Assembly (NCBI GenBank): GCA_947039005.1 | Contig: CAMQXY010000001.1 | Span: 22,797 to 86,796, forward strand | Direction: 5' to 3' | Origin: an uncultured Photobacterium sp. | Lineage (GTDB): Bacteria > Pseudomonadota > Gammaproteobacteria > Enterobacterales > Vibrionaceae | Length of the DNA: 64,000 nt | In this document: in pieces, positions 36,538-47,275 of the stretch | Numbering within the stretch: the stretch's first letter is position 1 | Layout of the letters: the number at the start of each line of letters is the position of its first letter | Translations under genes and position numbers: made by a program | The notes under the pieces: generated by a model | What the model was told of the DNA's origin: nothing | Databases searched by the model: none | What the model saw: the letters and a program-made list of their open reading frames with translations, nothing else

Positions 36538-36561
36538 CGCCAATTTACATATCTCAGTTAT

Positions 36562-36594
36562 AAAAAAAGCCTTCAAAAAATGAAGGCTTTTTTC
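36562..36594. terminator. Bidirectional terminator between cyaY and cyaA
   Basis: AAAAAAGCCTTCA/TGAAGGCTTTTTT with a 5-base A loop. It works for both convergent genes. Confidence 0.9.
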
Positions 36595-36617
36595 TGAGTC
36601 TGTCCCTGTCAATAATA

Positions 36618-39176
36618 TTAATTGAGGCGAATACTATTATTTATCGCTTCAGCACTATCATGACGGCGGGTGACTTGACCACTTTTAAACGGCAATACTT
36701 GTAAATCGCCTTTATCATTATGAACAATATTATAAAATTGTGGCAAATTAAAATTGATAAAATTAGCACTATAACTAAAGCGATCTTGAGAAGAAGTATA
36801 AAAACGGTTCACACCATGAACCATCTCATCTTTATTGCCATTGCACTGGCGATACACTTCCATTTGATTGGTTTCATCTAAAATATAGATATTGAAACCT
36901 TGATCACAATCTTCAAAAAAGAATTGAATCAAACCCTCACTGGCATAAGCATCAACAATCTCAGGCGGATGAGGTTCATCAGTTTTACCCATCACCACTT
37001 TTGGCATCCCGCTGACTTTATTCGATGAAATGCAGCTATAGAAATCAACTGAATTTTCAAGTCGCTGTACTGAAACACCACGGCGTTCAAAGAATAAACC
37101 ATAGGTTTCATCAGCAATATGCACTGCTTTAAAACGACGGCGCTTTTCTTGTTCGACTGGTTTTAAGCGCATTTCAATACACTCAGCCACCAATTGATAG
37201 ACCACGTTACGAATTAAACCACGCATATGTTTGCTATAACAAAACACATCAATCGCTTCGGGTGGGATAGCATCGTGATGCATTTTACCGAGCATGGTTT
37301 TCAGCGCATCAAGCATGGCATAATTGCCACTAAAATTTAACGTTCGTACTTCGTTCCACGAATTACGATAAACCAAATCGACACTGCCAACTAAGCATTT
37401 CTGCTCGGGTCCATAACTGAAAATATCAGTGGTTTTAAAATCAAATTTAACCGAGCGATTTTTTAGCTCTGTGGTTGGATCGTTTTCTAAATTAACAAAC
37501 AACCCTAATTGACGAATTTCACACGGACTCGATAACGCTTGTAAGCCTGGATGTGGACGTCGAATTGGAAAAGTATTACGAATATCACTCACCAATTGAT
37601 ACAGCTTGTCTAAATCCATATCAGCATGACGAGCCACAGTGTGTAAATGGGTCGATTCAGTCAACAAGCCATTGAAATAGCTCCACGCGACTAATTTTGA
37701 TAAGTAACGGTTATGCTCTAACGGCGGCTGACCTAAAATGTATTTTGCTTCAATAGGTTGTTTATACAAATACCAACCAGCAGTATTGGTTCGCCCTTCA
37801 GGTACTTGAATAAAACTTAAATCAGGTTCGTGTAAATCCGGTGATATTTGCGGATTTAATAGCGTCACCTTACCGGGAAGCACCTCAAACGCAGCATATA
37901 ACTTACGCGCCAGAATACTGATATCTTCAGGGCTAATAGCCGAGGTAATATCATTACGACGAGCAAAACGAATTAAATTTCGGTAACTCAGCATTAACGC
38001 ATCAAGCAACTCATTATGGGCTTGCTTCACTTGAGCGACTTTCCAATTACGGCGATTATCTAGCTCAGCCACAACCTCGGTCGACCACTGCCATCGCTCA
38101 GTTAACTGTTGCAACGCTTGTCGACGCCACACTACTGAGCCCGATGCTGGCTTGCGGGTTAATTTTTCGTGGGTTTTTAAATAAAAACAGCGACGTACCA
38201 AATCTAAACGACGGTGATCATTAATACGTTCTAAATAGCGAGTCACTTTTTCAAGCATTAAATAATAAGCATCCATGCAATATTCACTGCGATCTTCAGC
38301 AAAGAAACGGCGCTTACCATCAAGGCTTAATAATTGAGTATGTGGGTATTCCCATGAATAGGCTTCAAGCAAAATGGCTTTTAAAACCGATTTATACGGA
38401 GAATCAATACTTTTGTATAACTGCCATAAACTGGAGCCAAAATATTCTTCGGCAGGAATACGCATCAAGCCACCAAAATCAATCCATTGGTCGCGTTGAA
38501 TATAACCTTTAGCAACCAAATCATCGATATATTGGTCATAGCACTCTTCCATTTCTGGTGGCACCATAAACCATAATAAAGGCAATCCAGCTAAACACAC
38601 CGCGGAACGATAGAACTCATCTAACAGCAATAAATGCTGACTTGAGCCACAGTTTTCACCGGTCATGGCTTCAGAAAAATTTTCACGGAAACGGTTTTCG
38701 TCGATTAAAAAGAAGTTAGCTTCAACCCCTTGTTCCATCGCCCATTGAGAAACCAAGCTACATTTACGATCTAATGCTTCGCGGCAATGGTTATTTAATG
38801 TGGTTGGAATGCAGACCCAAATATCGAGATCACTGGTGAGACTTTGTCCCATAGAAGAAGTGCTACCCATGGCGTAAAGACCAGTAATAGGGCAGTCAGT
38901 GTCAGCAACCAAGAGCGGAGTGATTGGCATTGCCGCAGTACGTGAGCAATTATTAATAAATTGCTGTTGTACATCTGTGACGACAAAATGCGCAATTCCC
39001 TGAGGAACCTGTTGATCAAGGAACCCCGGCAACGCTGGGTGGTTATAATGTAATAAGACAGGCAACAGATCAAAAACCTGTACCGACGGCTCATTCATTG
39101 CTAAGCGTGCTCGTTCAATACGAAGCTCAGTCAATGTGTCCAGTCTACCTTTTAGCGTCTTGATATAATTTTGCAA
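36618..39176 (-). CDS. cyaA: Class I adenylate cyclase
   Basis: 852-residue enzyme that makes cAMP for CRP. The N-terminal catalytic domain has the nucleotidyltransferase motif GSTSSMGQSLTSDLDIWVC (~residue 105, DxD). The C-terminal half is the regulatory region that responds to phosphorylated EIIA-Glc. The start is TTG 39176 (QNYIKTLKGRLD), with GGAAGAG 5 bases upstream. A UUG start is also used by E. coli cyaA and limits expression. A CRP box ~85 bp upstream suggests feedback repression. It is divergent from hemC as in enterics. Confidence 0.97.
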   Translation of the reverse strand: MQNYIKTLKGRLDTLTELRIERARLAMNEPSVQVFDLLPVLLHYNHPALPGFLDQQVPQGIAHFVVTDVQQQFINNCSRTAAMPITPLLVADTDCPITGLYAMGSTSSMGQSLTSDLDIWVCIPTTLNNHCREALDRKCSLVSQWAMEQGVEANFFLIDENRFRENFSEAMTGENCGSSQHLLLLDEFYRSAVCLAGLPLLWFMVPPEMEECYDQYIDDLVAKGYIQRDQWIDFGGLMRIPAEEYFGSSLWQLYKSIDSPYKSVLKAILLEAYSWEYPHTQLLSLDGKRRFFAEDRSEYCMDAYYLMLEKVTRYLERINDHRRLDLVRRCFYLKTHEKLTRKPASGSVVWRRQALQQLTERWQWSTEVVAELDNRRNWKVAQVKQAHNELLDALMLSYRNLIRFARRNDITSAISPEDISILARKLYAAFEVLPGKVTLLNPQISPDLHEPDLSFIQVPEGRTNTAGWYLYKQPIEAKYILGQPPLEHNRYLSKLVAWSYFNGLLTESTHLHTVARHADMDLDKLYQLVSDIRNTFPIRRPHPGLQALSSPCEIRQLGLFVNLENDPTTELKNRSVKFDFKTTDIFSYGPEQKCLVGSVDLVYRNSWNEVRTLNFSGNYAMLDALKTMLGKMHHDAIPPEAIDVFCYSKHMRGLIRNVVYQLVAECIEMRLKPVEQEKRRRFKAVHIADETYGLFFERRGVSVQRLENSVDFYSCISSNKVSGMPKVVMGKTDEPHPPEIVDAYASEGLIQFFFEDCDQGFNIYILDETNQMEVYRQCNGNKDEMVHGVNRFYTSSQDRFSYSANFINFNLPQFYNIVHNDKGDLQVLPFKSGQVTRRHDSAEAINNSIRLN

Positions 39177-39569
39177 ATTACTCTTCCAAGAGCTAGCAGT
39201 GTTAGTGCGGCCCGCAGTTTGACATTAATAGCGTAAATTTTATTCAAAATGAGAAAAAAACGTGATCAATGTATCATTTTTAATACCTACGGTAAAGATA
39301 ATGCCAAGCTTGCCCAGTAACAACTGTCCATGATTCATCCGTGATTGTCAGACTCTAAATCGTATCAATAACTAACAACAGACAGTAGCCCTGCAACTAG
39401 GTATCAAACAACGACTTATTGCGATAAATATCACATTTTATATTGCTGTGGGCTACACAATAACGCTTGGAATCAGGAACCGCAATACACGAATTATCAT
39501 CCATGCTTAGGTAGTGGTACGATACTCAGCAGAAATAATAATAACCTTGGTTAACGGACCCTCTTTACT
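39177..39569. other. cyaA-hemC divergent promoter region
   Basis: About 390 bp without a gene. Apart from the CRP box I see AT-rich promoter-like DNA on both strands, but no unambiguous -35/-10 pair or hairpin. Promoters for cyaA and hemCDXY must lie here. Confidence 0.5.
39261..39276 (-). promoter_or_regulatory. Candidate CRP box of cyaA
   Basis: The minus strand reads TGATACATTGATCACG, with one good half-site (TCAC) and a degenerate partner. The surrounding TTGATCACGTTTT resembles the CRP site of E. coli cyaA, where CRP-cAMP represses the main promoter. Confidence 0.55.
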
Positions 39570-40505
39570 ATGATGACAACCCAACCGATTCGCATTGCTA
39601 CCCGCAAAAGCCCATTAGCTATGTGGCAAGCAGAATTCGTCAAAGCTGAACTCGAACAGGCTCACCCAGGTCTTGTTGTTGAACTGCTACCTATGGTAAC
39701 AAAAGGCGACATTATTTTAGACACCCCTTTAGCCAAAGTGGGCGGCAAAGGTCTCTTTGTCAAAGAACTTGAAGTAGCCATGCTTGAAGGTCGTGCCGAT
39801 ATTGCCGTGCATTCAATGAAAGATGTACCGGTTGAGTTTCCTGAAGGGCTAGGCTTAGTGACTATCTGCGAACGTGAAGATCCACGTGATGCTTTTGTGT
39901 CTAATCACTACAACTCAATTGATGAATTGCCACAAGGGGCGATTGTGGGGACATCAAGTTTACGTCGCCAGTGCCAAATACGCGCTCAACGTCCTGATCT
40001 GATCGTTAATGACCTCCGTGGCAATGTAAACACCCGCCTGCGTAAACTTGATGAAGGTCAATATGACGCTATTATTTTAGCTTGTGCCGGTTTAAAACGT
40101 CTGAAAATGCATGCTCGTATTCGCAGTGAAATGACACCAGAAATCAGCTTACCTGCTGTCGGTCAAGGTGCTGTCGGCATTGAGTGTCGATTAGATGATC
40201 AACGAGTACGTCAATTACTAGCCCCTCTTAATCACCAACCAACAGCGACCCGTGTACTGTGTGAACGTGCAATGAATAACCGTCTTCAAGGTGGTTGCCA
40301 AGTACCGATTGGCAGCTATGCAGAACTACAAGGTGATACAATTTGGTTACGGGCTTTAGTCGGAGAACCCGACGGTAGCATTATTGTTCGCGCTGAAATC
40401 AGCGGTCCGATTGCTGATGCTGAACAATTAGGTGAAACCTTAGCGGAAGAGTTATTAGCCAAAGGTGCTAAAGACATCCTTGATCGTTTATACGGTAACG
40501 CCTAA
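39570..40505 (+). CDS. hemC: Hydroxymethylbilane synthase
   Basis: 311-residue porphobilinogen deaminase of heme synthesis. It starts with the conserved [36 protein letters not shown] and [14 protein letters not shown] (binding Arg/Asp) follow. The dipyrromethane cofactor Cys is in [11 protein letters not shown] (~residue 242). Two ATG codons stand in tandem at 39570 and 39573, and either may be used. The stop overlaps the hemD start by one base. First gene of hemCDXY. Confidence 0.98.
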   Translation: MMTTQPIRIATRKSPLAMWQAEFVKAELEQAHPGLVVELLPMVTKGDIILDTPLAKVGGKGLFVKELEVAMLEGRADIAVHSMKDVPVEFPEGLGLVTICEREDPRDAFVSNHYNSIDELPQGAIVGTSSLRRQCQIRAQRPDLIVNDLRGNVNTRLRKLDEGQYDAIILACAGLKRLKMHARIRSEMTPEISLPAVGQGAVGIECRLDDQRVRQLLAPLNHQPTATRVLCERAMNNRLQGGCQVPIGSYAELQGDTIWLRALVGEPDGSIIVRAEISGPIADAEQLGETLAEELLAKGAKDILDRLYGNA

Positions 40506-41254
40506 TGACAGTGCTGATCACCCGTCCGGCACCAGAATGCGATCAATTGGTCGCACAACTTAACCAAGTGGCGATCAGCGCAATTGCTCAGCCTTTACTT
40601 GAGGTGCAGCAAGGGAAACATATAAATAGATTAATAGAACAAATTCAACAACTGCGATCGGGTGACTACATCATTGCAGTTAGCTATCATGCGGTACGTT
40701 TTGCAGCTGATTACTTGATTTCACAAGGTGCAGAATGGCCAAAAAACATGCATTATATAGCCGTTGGCGACAAGACAGCTGCTGCTTTAGCGCAAGCCTG
40801 TCAGCAACCAGTGAACTCACCCACAGGTAGTCATGATAGTGAAGCACTATTAGCCTTACCTGAGCTTGCTAATATTCGCCAACGTAGAGTATTAATCTTA
40901 CGAGGTAATGGGGGACGCGAATTAATCTATCAAGCATTAACCGCTCGCCACGCTCAAGTCAGTTATTGTGAGACTTATCAACGCTGCTGGCTTGCTCTCG
41001 ATGCAACACAATTAGTCCAACAATGGCAACAACAGCAAATACAGGCTCTAGTTGTCACAAGTAGTGAACAGTTAATATACTTAACGGGATTGATCCCAAT
41101 TGAGGATTTGACTTGGCTTTATAATTGCCATCTTTTCGTACCAAGTCAACGAATCGCAGATCAAGCTTTAACGCTTGGCTACAGACATATTTCTACCGTG
41201 GGAAGCGCCGCCAATCAGGCGTTATTCACGTTCCTAAAAAGCAACGTAAGCTAA
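40505..41254 (+). CDS. hemD: Uroporphyrinogen-III synthase
   Basis: 249-residue two-domain enzyme that cyclises hydroxymethylbilane. It is recognisable by TVLITRPAPECDQL at the start, YIAVGDKTAAAL (~residue 85), LILRGNGGRELIYQAL, VVTSSEQLIYL and VPSQRIADQALTLGY near the end. HemD is poorly conserved in sequence, but position and length leave little doubt. It is coupled to hemC (TAATG overlap) and followed by hemX after 13 bp. Confidence 0.95.
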   Translation: MTVLITRPAPECDQLVAQLNQVAISAIAQPLLEVQQGKHINRLIEQIQQLRSGDYIIAVSYHAVRFAADYLISQGAEWPKNMHYIAVGDKTAAALAQACQQPVNSPTGSHDSEALLALPELANIRQRRVLILRGNGGRELIYQALTARHAQVSYCETYQRCWLALDATQLVQQWQQQQIQALVVTSSEQLIYLTGLIPIEDLTWLYNCHLFVPSQRIADQALTLGYRHISTVGSAANQALFTFLKSNVS

Positions 41255-41267
41255 CGGAATAATTAGG

Positions 41268-42566
41268 ATGACAGACAAAACAACCAACACCAATCCAACT
41301 GCAACGCCATCAACGAAAGATAAGCCTGCGGTTACTGCTTCAAAAACGAGTCAAACAGCACCAGCAACAACTAAACAAAAAAAATCAGGTAGCAAAACCG
41401 GTTGGGTTGCCATTGCTCTCGTATTAGCACTGGGTGGTGGTCTTTACTATCACGGCCATCAACAAGGCCTACAACAACAACAGCAAGTGGCTGCCTTACA
41501 GCAACAAATTGCGACCATGAAAGCGGCAATGCAAGCCGACCAGCAGCAAACCATTACGATGGTTAATAATGAACTTAGCACAAGCCAACAGAAGATTGAG
41601 CAAGGTATTAACCAACAGCAAAAATCGATCGATTCGATTCAAACTGCGCTTACTGATTTAAAAGGCCAAGAGCCTAACGATTGGTTATTAGCTGAAGCTG
41701 ATTACTTGGTTAAAATGGCTGGTCGTAAATTATGGTTAGAACATGACGTTACCAGTGCAACTTTATTACTGGAAGCCGCTGATCACCGTATCGCCGAGCT
41801 TAATGACCCAAGTCTAAAAAATCTACGTCAAGCAATGAGTAATGACATTACCGCCCTAAAATCAATCACAGTGGTTGATCGTGACGGTATCGTATTGCGC
41901 CTTAACAGTCTTGAAAATAGTATTGATAGCTTACCATTAGCCAATGCAATCTTAGCTAAAGCAGAGCCACAGCAAAACCCAACCGTTAGCCAATCCGTCA
42001 ATGATTGGAAAGATAATCTAATGACTTCATTAAAGAATTTTAGTGAGAATTTCATTACTTATCGTAAGCGTGATGGCAGTGTTGTGCCGTTATTATCACC
42101 GCAACAAGATTTCTATCTCCAACAAAATATTACCAACAAACTCGAAACAGCGATTGCGGCGGTATATCGCGATCAAGGTACTATTTACCGTGAATCAATC
42201 GCCACAGCGATCAAATGGTCGCAACAGTACTACGACTTATCATCACCGAAAACCCAAAGTTTTATTGCTGGCTTACAGCAACTAGAACAACAAAATGTGA
42301 ACGTTGATTATCCAGCTAAGCTGCAATCGCAAGCGATGATCACCCAATTAGTCAATCAAGTGCTACGCAATAAAATGACATCGCTTAGTGAGCCTGCAGT
42401 AAAAGCAGTTAAGCCGGAACTTAAACCAAATAAACCAACGATAAAAGTTATTGTACCAACAGTAAAAGAAGCCGTTAAAAAACAAACAGCAACACCTGAA
42501 AATGCCAAGGCAAATGACAAAGCGGTTGTTACTTACTCAACTACAACCAAAGAGGAAACCAAATAA
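41268..42566 (+). CDS. hemX: HemX-like inner-membrane protein
   Basis: 432-residue bitopic membrane protein. The Thr/Lys-rich cytoplasmic N-terminus (1-45) is followed by one transmembrane helix (WVAIALVLALGGGLYYHG, ~46-63). Next come a Gln-rich coiled coil (~65-125) and a periplasmic domain with NDWLLAEADYLVKMAGRKLW. A Lys/Pro-rich C-terminal tail follows. It is often annotated as uroporphyrinogen-III methyltransferase from old naming, but it has no SAM-binding motif, so that activity is unlikely. It probably acts with HemY as a scaffold for heme synthesis; unproven. Confidence 0.92.
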   Translation: MTDKTTNTNPTATPSTKDKPAVTASKTSQTAPATTKQKKSGSKTGWVAIALVLALGGGLYYHGHQQGLQQQQQVAALQQQIATMKAAMQADQQQTITMVNNELSTSQQKIEQGINQQQKSIDSIQTALTDLKGQEPNDWLLAEADYLVKMAGRKLWLEHDVTSATLLLEAADHRIAELNDPSLKNLRQAMSNDITALKSITVVDRDGIVLRLNSLENSIDSLPLANAILAKAEPQQNPTVSQSVNDWKDNLMTSLKNFSENFITYRKRDGSVVPLLSPQQDFYLQQNITNKLETAIAAVYRDQGTIYRESIATAIKWSQQYYDLSSPKTQSFIAGLQQLEQQNVNVDYPAKLQSQAMITQLVNQVLRNKMTSLSEPAVKAVKPELKPNKPTIKVIVPTVKEAVKKQTATPENAKANDKAVVTYSTTTKEETK

Positions 42567-43753
42567 TGATTAAATTGTTGTTATTGGTCATCGCTTTGAT
42601 TGCCGGTATCATTGTCAGCCCCGATCTTGCTGGTCATCAAGGCTATGTATTGATCTCGTTTGCCAATCAAACCATTGAAATGAGCTTAACCACACTTATC
42701 ATTGCGGCCATTGCGATTGTTGCGATATTTTTTGTACTTGAGTTTATTCTGCGCCGCCTATTTTCAATGGGCAACTCAACCCGTGGTTGGTTTAGTGGTC
42801 GTCAGGTACGAAAAGCACGTCGTAATACTGCTGAAGGACTATTGAAAGTTGCTGAAGGTGACTGGAAAGCGGCAGAAAAAATGCTGTCTAAGTCAGCAAA
42901 ATACAGCGACGCACCAATCTTAAACTACTTAGCAGCAGCAGAAGCTGCACAAGGCTTAGGTAAAACCCAACAGCGTGATCAATATTTACAACTGGCAGCA
43001 GAACAAGATACTGAGAGCCTAGCGGTATCACTGACACGTGCCAAGCTTCATATTCGTCAACAACAATTTGAGCAAGCATTAGCAACCTTGCAAGACGTAC
43101 AACCAACCAGCCCGCGTAATCCAATGATACTGAGTTTATTACAGCAGTGTTATTTACAATTAGAAGATTGGAAAGCCCTCCTTGCATTGCTACCTCAATT
43201 AACTAAAGCGGGAGTGATTACAGCAACAGAAGCAGCCCAACTTGATATCCAAGCACAATGTGGTCAAATGCACCACCTGAGCCAACAAAATGGCAGTGAT
43301 GGTTTAATCGGTTACTGGAATAGCATCAATCGCAAAGACAAACACAATCCCGCATTAGTGGCTTGTTTTGTTAAGCAGATGATTGTTCGCCATGCAGATT
43401 CGGATGCCTTCCCTATCTTGCGTGATGCTATCAAGAAAAACCCTGAGCAGAACTTAATTAGCTTAATGCCACAATTAACGCTCCCCGATCGCCACCCTGC
43501 GATTGTTAGCCTACAAGATTTATTAGCCAACAACGGTAATAATCCAGCGTTACAAAGCGCATTAGGTCAAATGCTAATGGCTGATGGACAATGGCAGCCA
43601 GCGAAAGATCACTTAGAGAAAGCAATTGCAATACGTCCAGATGTGACGGATTACGCCCACCTCGTTGCTACCCTTGAGCAATTAGGCGATAAGCAAGCAG
43701 CAGCAGAAGTCTCTCGCCAAGCACTACAACTGGCAAAACCCGATCAAGCTTAA
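42566..43753 (+). CDS. hemY: HemY membrane protein with TPR repeats
   Basis: 395-residue protein with two N-terminal transmembrane helices (~2-22 and 40-64) and a cytoplasmic domain of TPR-like helical pairs (AEGLLKVAEGDWKAAEKML, NYLAAAEAAQGLGKTQQRDQ, ARTHL-type repeats, QMLMADGQWQPAKDHLEKAI). Gammaproteobacterial HemY is unrelated to the protoporphyrinogen oxidase HemY of Bacillus and has no FAD motif. It is coupled to hemX by a one-base overlap. Last gene of the operon, with a terminator 12 bases beyond. Confidence 0.94.
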   Translation: MIKLLLLVIALIAGIIVSPDLAGHQGYVLISFANQTIEMSLTTLIIAAIAIVAIFFVLEFILRRLFSMGNSTRGWFSGRQVRKARRNTAEGLLKVAEGDWKAAEKMLSKSAKYSDAPILNYLAAAEAAQGLGKTQQRDQYLQLAAEQDTESLAVSLTRAKLHIRQQQFEQALATLQDVQPTSPRNPMILSLLQQCYLQLEDWKALLALLPQLTKAGVITATEAAQLDIQAQCGQMHHLSQQNGSDGLIGYWNSINRKDKHNPALVACFVKQMIVRHADSDAFPILRDAIKKNPEQNLISLMPQLTLPDRHPAIVSLQDLLANNGNNPALQSALGQMLMADGQWQPAKDHLEKAIAIRPDVTDYAHLVATLEQLGDKQAAAEVSRQALQLAKPDQA

Positions 43754-43765
43754 GTTTTAGCACTG

Positions 43766-43794
43766 AAAAAAGCGCCTTGATGGCGCTTTTTTTT
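43766..43794 (+). terminator. Terminator of hemCDXY
   Basis: AAAAAAGCGCC/GGCGCTTTTTT with loop TTGAT, then further T. Confidence 0.92.
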
Positions 43795-43934
43795 CGTCTG
43801 GATAACAGTTTTCAGATTAACATGTTTCAAAATGTAAACAGATATTACAAGGTATATCTACCCCATTGCTCCTAACCCATAAACACGATTCAATAGCGGC
43901 TCTGTCCTTTTTATTTAACATTTGGATAACTGTT

Positions 43935-44027
43935 ATGGATATGCTTCCTTGGCTGATTGTTTCAAGTATTATGGTATCTGTGGTTGTTGGCGTAATGATG
44001 GCAGTGTTAATTAAACACGTTGATTAA
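43935..44027 (+). CDS. Predicted 30-residue single-pass membrane peptide
   Basis: ORF MDMLPWLIVSSIMVSVVVGV... ending AVLIKHVD, stop TAA. Almost the whole length is one hydrophobic helix (residues ~4-26) with a charged tail, like known small membrane peptides that tune larger membrane complexes. It sits alone between the hemY terminator and its own strong terminator (44043-44076), which argues for an independent transcript. The ribosome site is poor (GGAT, 8 bases). I do not recognise the family. It is too short to prove by reading alone. Confidence 0.5.
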   Translation: MDMLPWLIVSSIMVSVVVGVMMAVLIKHVD

Positions 44028-44042
44028 TAAACCAATACCTAT

Positions 44043-44076
44043 AAAAAAGCCTCCCATTGCTGAGAGGCTTTTTTTG
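44043..44076 (+). terminator. Terminator after the small membrane ORF
   Basis: AAAAAAGCCTC/GAGGCTTTTTTT with a 10-base loop, 15 bases beyond the stop. The A run on the 5' side also allows function on the minus strand for the gene ending at 44106. Confidence 0.85.
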
Positions 44077-44105
44077 TTGCCGATAATTCGTTTATTATAA
44101 AGCTG

Positions 44106-44585
44106 TTATGCTATCCCCAAAGCTAGTTTGGTTTTACATAATTGCCTATCAAATTTCTTCACCGCTTTAGCCGCTTTTTTTAATAATTTAGTTTTTTTCT
44201 TGGCTAATTTTTTAAGTTTCTCAGTCTGCTTAAGTAATTCATCTGGCTGTTCAATAACTTCTACTTGCTCAACAACGGTGACCATTTCAATCCGACTTTG
44301 ACCAACAGCGGTTGGCATAGGTAACTGGTGAACGTTCATCATCATAGGTGCTGGCGGCGCTGATGCAGCCAATGTCATTATTGGAGCAGACATAGGAGTC
44401 ATCGTTGGGGCTATTGTTGATGCACTAGCACTCGTTAAAAGGCTAGGTTTACATAAGTAATCTTTATCACTCGCAACCCGCGTACAGCTGGCACAAATAA
44501 ATTTTGGCTCACTGACAATCTTCGTGATCGTTGCAAATTGATCGGCAATTTCAGCACGACGATACTTACATAAAGATTTAACCAT
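44106..44585 (-). CDS. Uncharacterised Cys- and Lys-rich protein
   Basis: 159-residue protein I cannot assign. The N-terminal part (residues ~1-50) has an ordered look with five Cys/His-type ligands, including LCKYRRAEI, FICASC and DYLCKPS, so it could bind a metal. A low-complexity Ala/Ser/Thr/Pro/Met linker (~50-100) follows. The C-terminal ~50 residues are Lys-rich helix (KKLAKKKTKLLKKAAKAVKK), apt to bind nucleic acid or acidic partners. ATG 44585 is chosen because GAGGGTG lies 6 bases upstream; the frame runs on to 44618. Lone gene. That it is a real gene is likely; function unknown. Confidence 0.65.
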   Translation of the reverse strand: MVKSLCKYRRAEIADQFATITKIVSEPKFICASCTRVASDKDYLCKPSLLTSASASTIAPTMTPMSAPIMTLAASAPPAPMMMNVHQLPMPTAVGQSRIEMVTVVEQVEVIEQPDELLKQTEKLKKLAKKKTKLLKKAAKAVKKFDRQLCKTKLALGIA

Positions 44586-44686
44586 CAACACACCCTCGCT
44601 TAAGATAACCAGTTTCACGACATTAAACGATAATGATTCGTAATTCCAGTACTGAGTGTGCGCTTAGACGCTAAATTTGTAAATTT

Positions 44687-45475
44687 TTATTTTAGTTCGT
44701 CATTATTCTTCATGCCCGCTTTAACATAAATATCAAACCGATTTTTCTTGGTCTCAATCGCCATTGACGGCTTAGCATTTGCTAAAAATTCAGCATAGTC
44801 AGGACGTTTAACTACAATCCGTTTAGTGGCTAACGCATACGCTGGCGCAAACAATTCATCGGCATCTAAATCTGCACCAACTAAGGTTTGAAAAACACGC
44901 ATTTCTTTTTTAACCAATGCCGATTTCTTTTTATGTGGGTACATCGGATCGAGATAAATCACTTCCGGAGCAACAAAATCTTTATCAGCGGCTAATTGAA
45001 GCAATGCATCTTGGCTCGACGCATGTAATAACTGCATTCGCTCACTGACCCAGTGACCAATTTCAGGATCCGCTTTAGCGCGTGCTAAACCATCATCAAG
45101 TAAAGCCGCAACGACCGGATGACGCTCAACCAATTGTACTTTACAACCTAATGAAGCCAATACAAAAGCATCACGCCCCAACCCCGCAGTTGCATCTAAT
45201 ACTGTTGGCGTTAAACCATTTTTCAAACCAACCGCTTTAGCAATCGCTTGACCACGACCACCACCAAATTTACGGCGATGTGCCACAGCACCACTGGCCA
45301 AATCAACAAATACAGCGCCAAGTTTTGGCTCATCCAGCTTACGCAGCTCTAACTGGTTAGCGGTTAACACTAACGCAAAGCAACTGTGCTCATCATGCGT
45401 CAATCCCCAGCGGGCGGCGAGTTGATCTAATTCAAACTGACGTTGAGGAACTTCACAAAGTAAGGCTAGCTGCAC
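44687..45475 (-). CDS. rsmJ: 16S rRNA m2G1516 methyltransferase RsmJ
   Basis: 262-residue SAM-dependent methyltransferase that modifies G1516 of 16S rRNA. The SAM site is [19 protein letters not shown] (~residue 105). The preceding [20 protein letters not shown] and the catalytic-loop [19 protein letters not shown] are RsmJ (YhiQ) signatures. [13 protein letters not shown] and the C-terminal [10 protein letters not shown] are also conserved. Length is normal. It appears monocistronic, divergent from asnC. Confidence 0.95.
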   Translation of the reverse strand: MQLALLCEVPQRQFELDQLAARWGLTHDEHSCFALVLTANQLELRKLDEPKLGAVFVDLASGAVAHRRKFGGGRGQAIAKAVGLKNGLTPTVLDATAGLGRDAFVLASLGCKVQLVERHPVVAALLDDGLARAKADPEIGHWVSERMQLLHASSQDALLQLAADKDFVAPEVIYLDPMYPHKKKSALVKKEMRVFQTLVGADLDADELFAPAYALATKRIVVKRPDYAEFLANAKPSMAIETKKNRFDIYVKAGMKNNDELK

Positions 45476-45652
45476 TGCATTCTCCGATATTAAACAATAT
45501 CTATCTCACTCAACAATGGGAGATAGAAGCTATAGGCGGCGAATTATAGCACTACAAATCAAGCTTGGCTCTGGTATCACAACCTAACATAAGGATAAGA
45601 TAGCCTCAGGTCGCAGCATGCGAATAACTTACCTCGCTAGAAAGGAATTGTG

Positions 45653-46114
45653 ATGAATGTAGCTGTTCGCATCGATGATTTAGATCGCGATATTCTTAAC
45701 GCATTAATGACAGATGCGCGAGTACCCTACGCTGAAATGGCAAAACGGTTTAATGTCAGCCCTGCAACCGTCCATGTTCGGGTTGAGAAAATGCGAGCCT
45801 CTCAAATCATTACTGGCACCGAAGTCATCGTTAACCCGAAATTATTAGGCTATGACGTGTGCTGTTTTATTGGAATTAATCTTTATGCTGCCCGTGATTA
45901 TCATTCGGCACTTGAAAAGCTTAATCAGCTTGATGAAGTGGTAGAAGCGTATTACACCACTGGCGCTTACAATATTTTCGTTAAATTGATGTGCCATTCG
46001 ATTGAAGAATTACAGCATGTGCTGATCAATAAACTGCAAGCGATTAAAGAAGTACAATCAACCGAAACCTTAATTTCACTGCAAAACCCGATCAATCGAA
46101 ACGTTAAACCATAG
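45653..46114 (+). CDS. asnC: Lrp/AsnC-family regulator AsnC
   Basis: 153-residue transcription factor. The N-terminal winged helix-turn-helix (DDLDRDILNALMTDARVPYAEMAKRF and NVSPATVHVRVEKM in two stretches) is followed by a C-terminal RAM effector domain (YTTGAYNIFVKLMCHSIEEL). Close likeness to E. coli AsnC (152 residues), which activates asnA in response to asparagine, supports the name; asnA itself is not in this window. ATG 45653 has AAAGGA 6 bases upstream, so the in-frame GTG one codon earlier is less likely. Confidence 0.9.
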   Translation: MNVAVRIDDLDRDILNALMTDARVPYAEMAKRFNVSPATVHVRVEKMRASQIITGTEVIVNPKLLGYDVCCFIGINLYAARDYHSALEKLNQLDEVVEAYYTTGAYNIFVKLMCHSIEELQHVLINKLQAIKEVQSTETLISLQNPINRNVKP

Positions 46115-46127
46115 GGATAATTTGTCA

Positions 46128-46156
46128 CAAAAAAAGCGAGCCAAAGCTCGCTTCTT
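46128..46156 (-). terminator. Terminator between asnC and hemB
   Basis: AAGCGAGC/GCTCGCTT with a CAAA loop. On the minus strand it is followed by TTTTTTTGTG, so it mainly serves hemB; the plus-strand side (CTTCTTATT) is weaker. Confidence 0.85.
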
Positions 46157-46175
46157 ATTACTCTAAAAATAAACG

Positions 46176-47252
<1,077 letters not shown>

Positions 47253-47275
47253 TCACTCACATCACTAAGGTGGGA

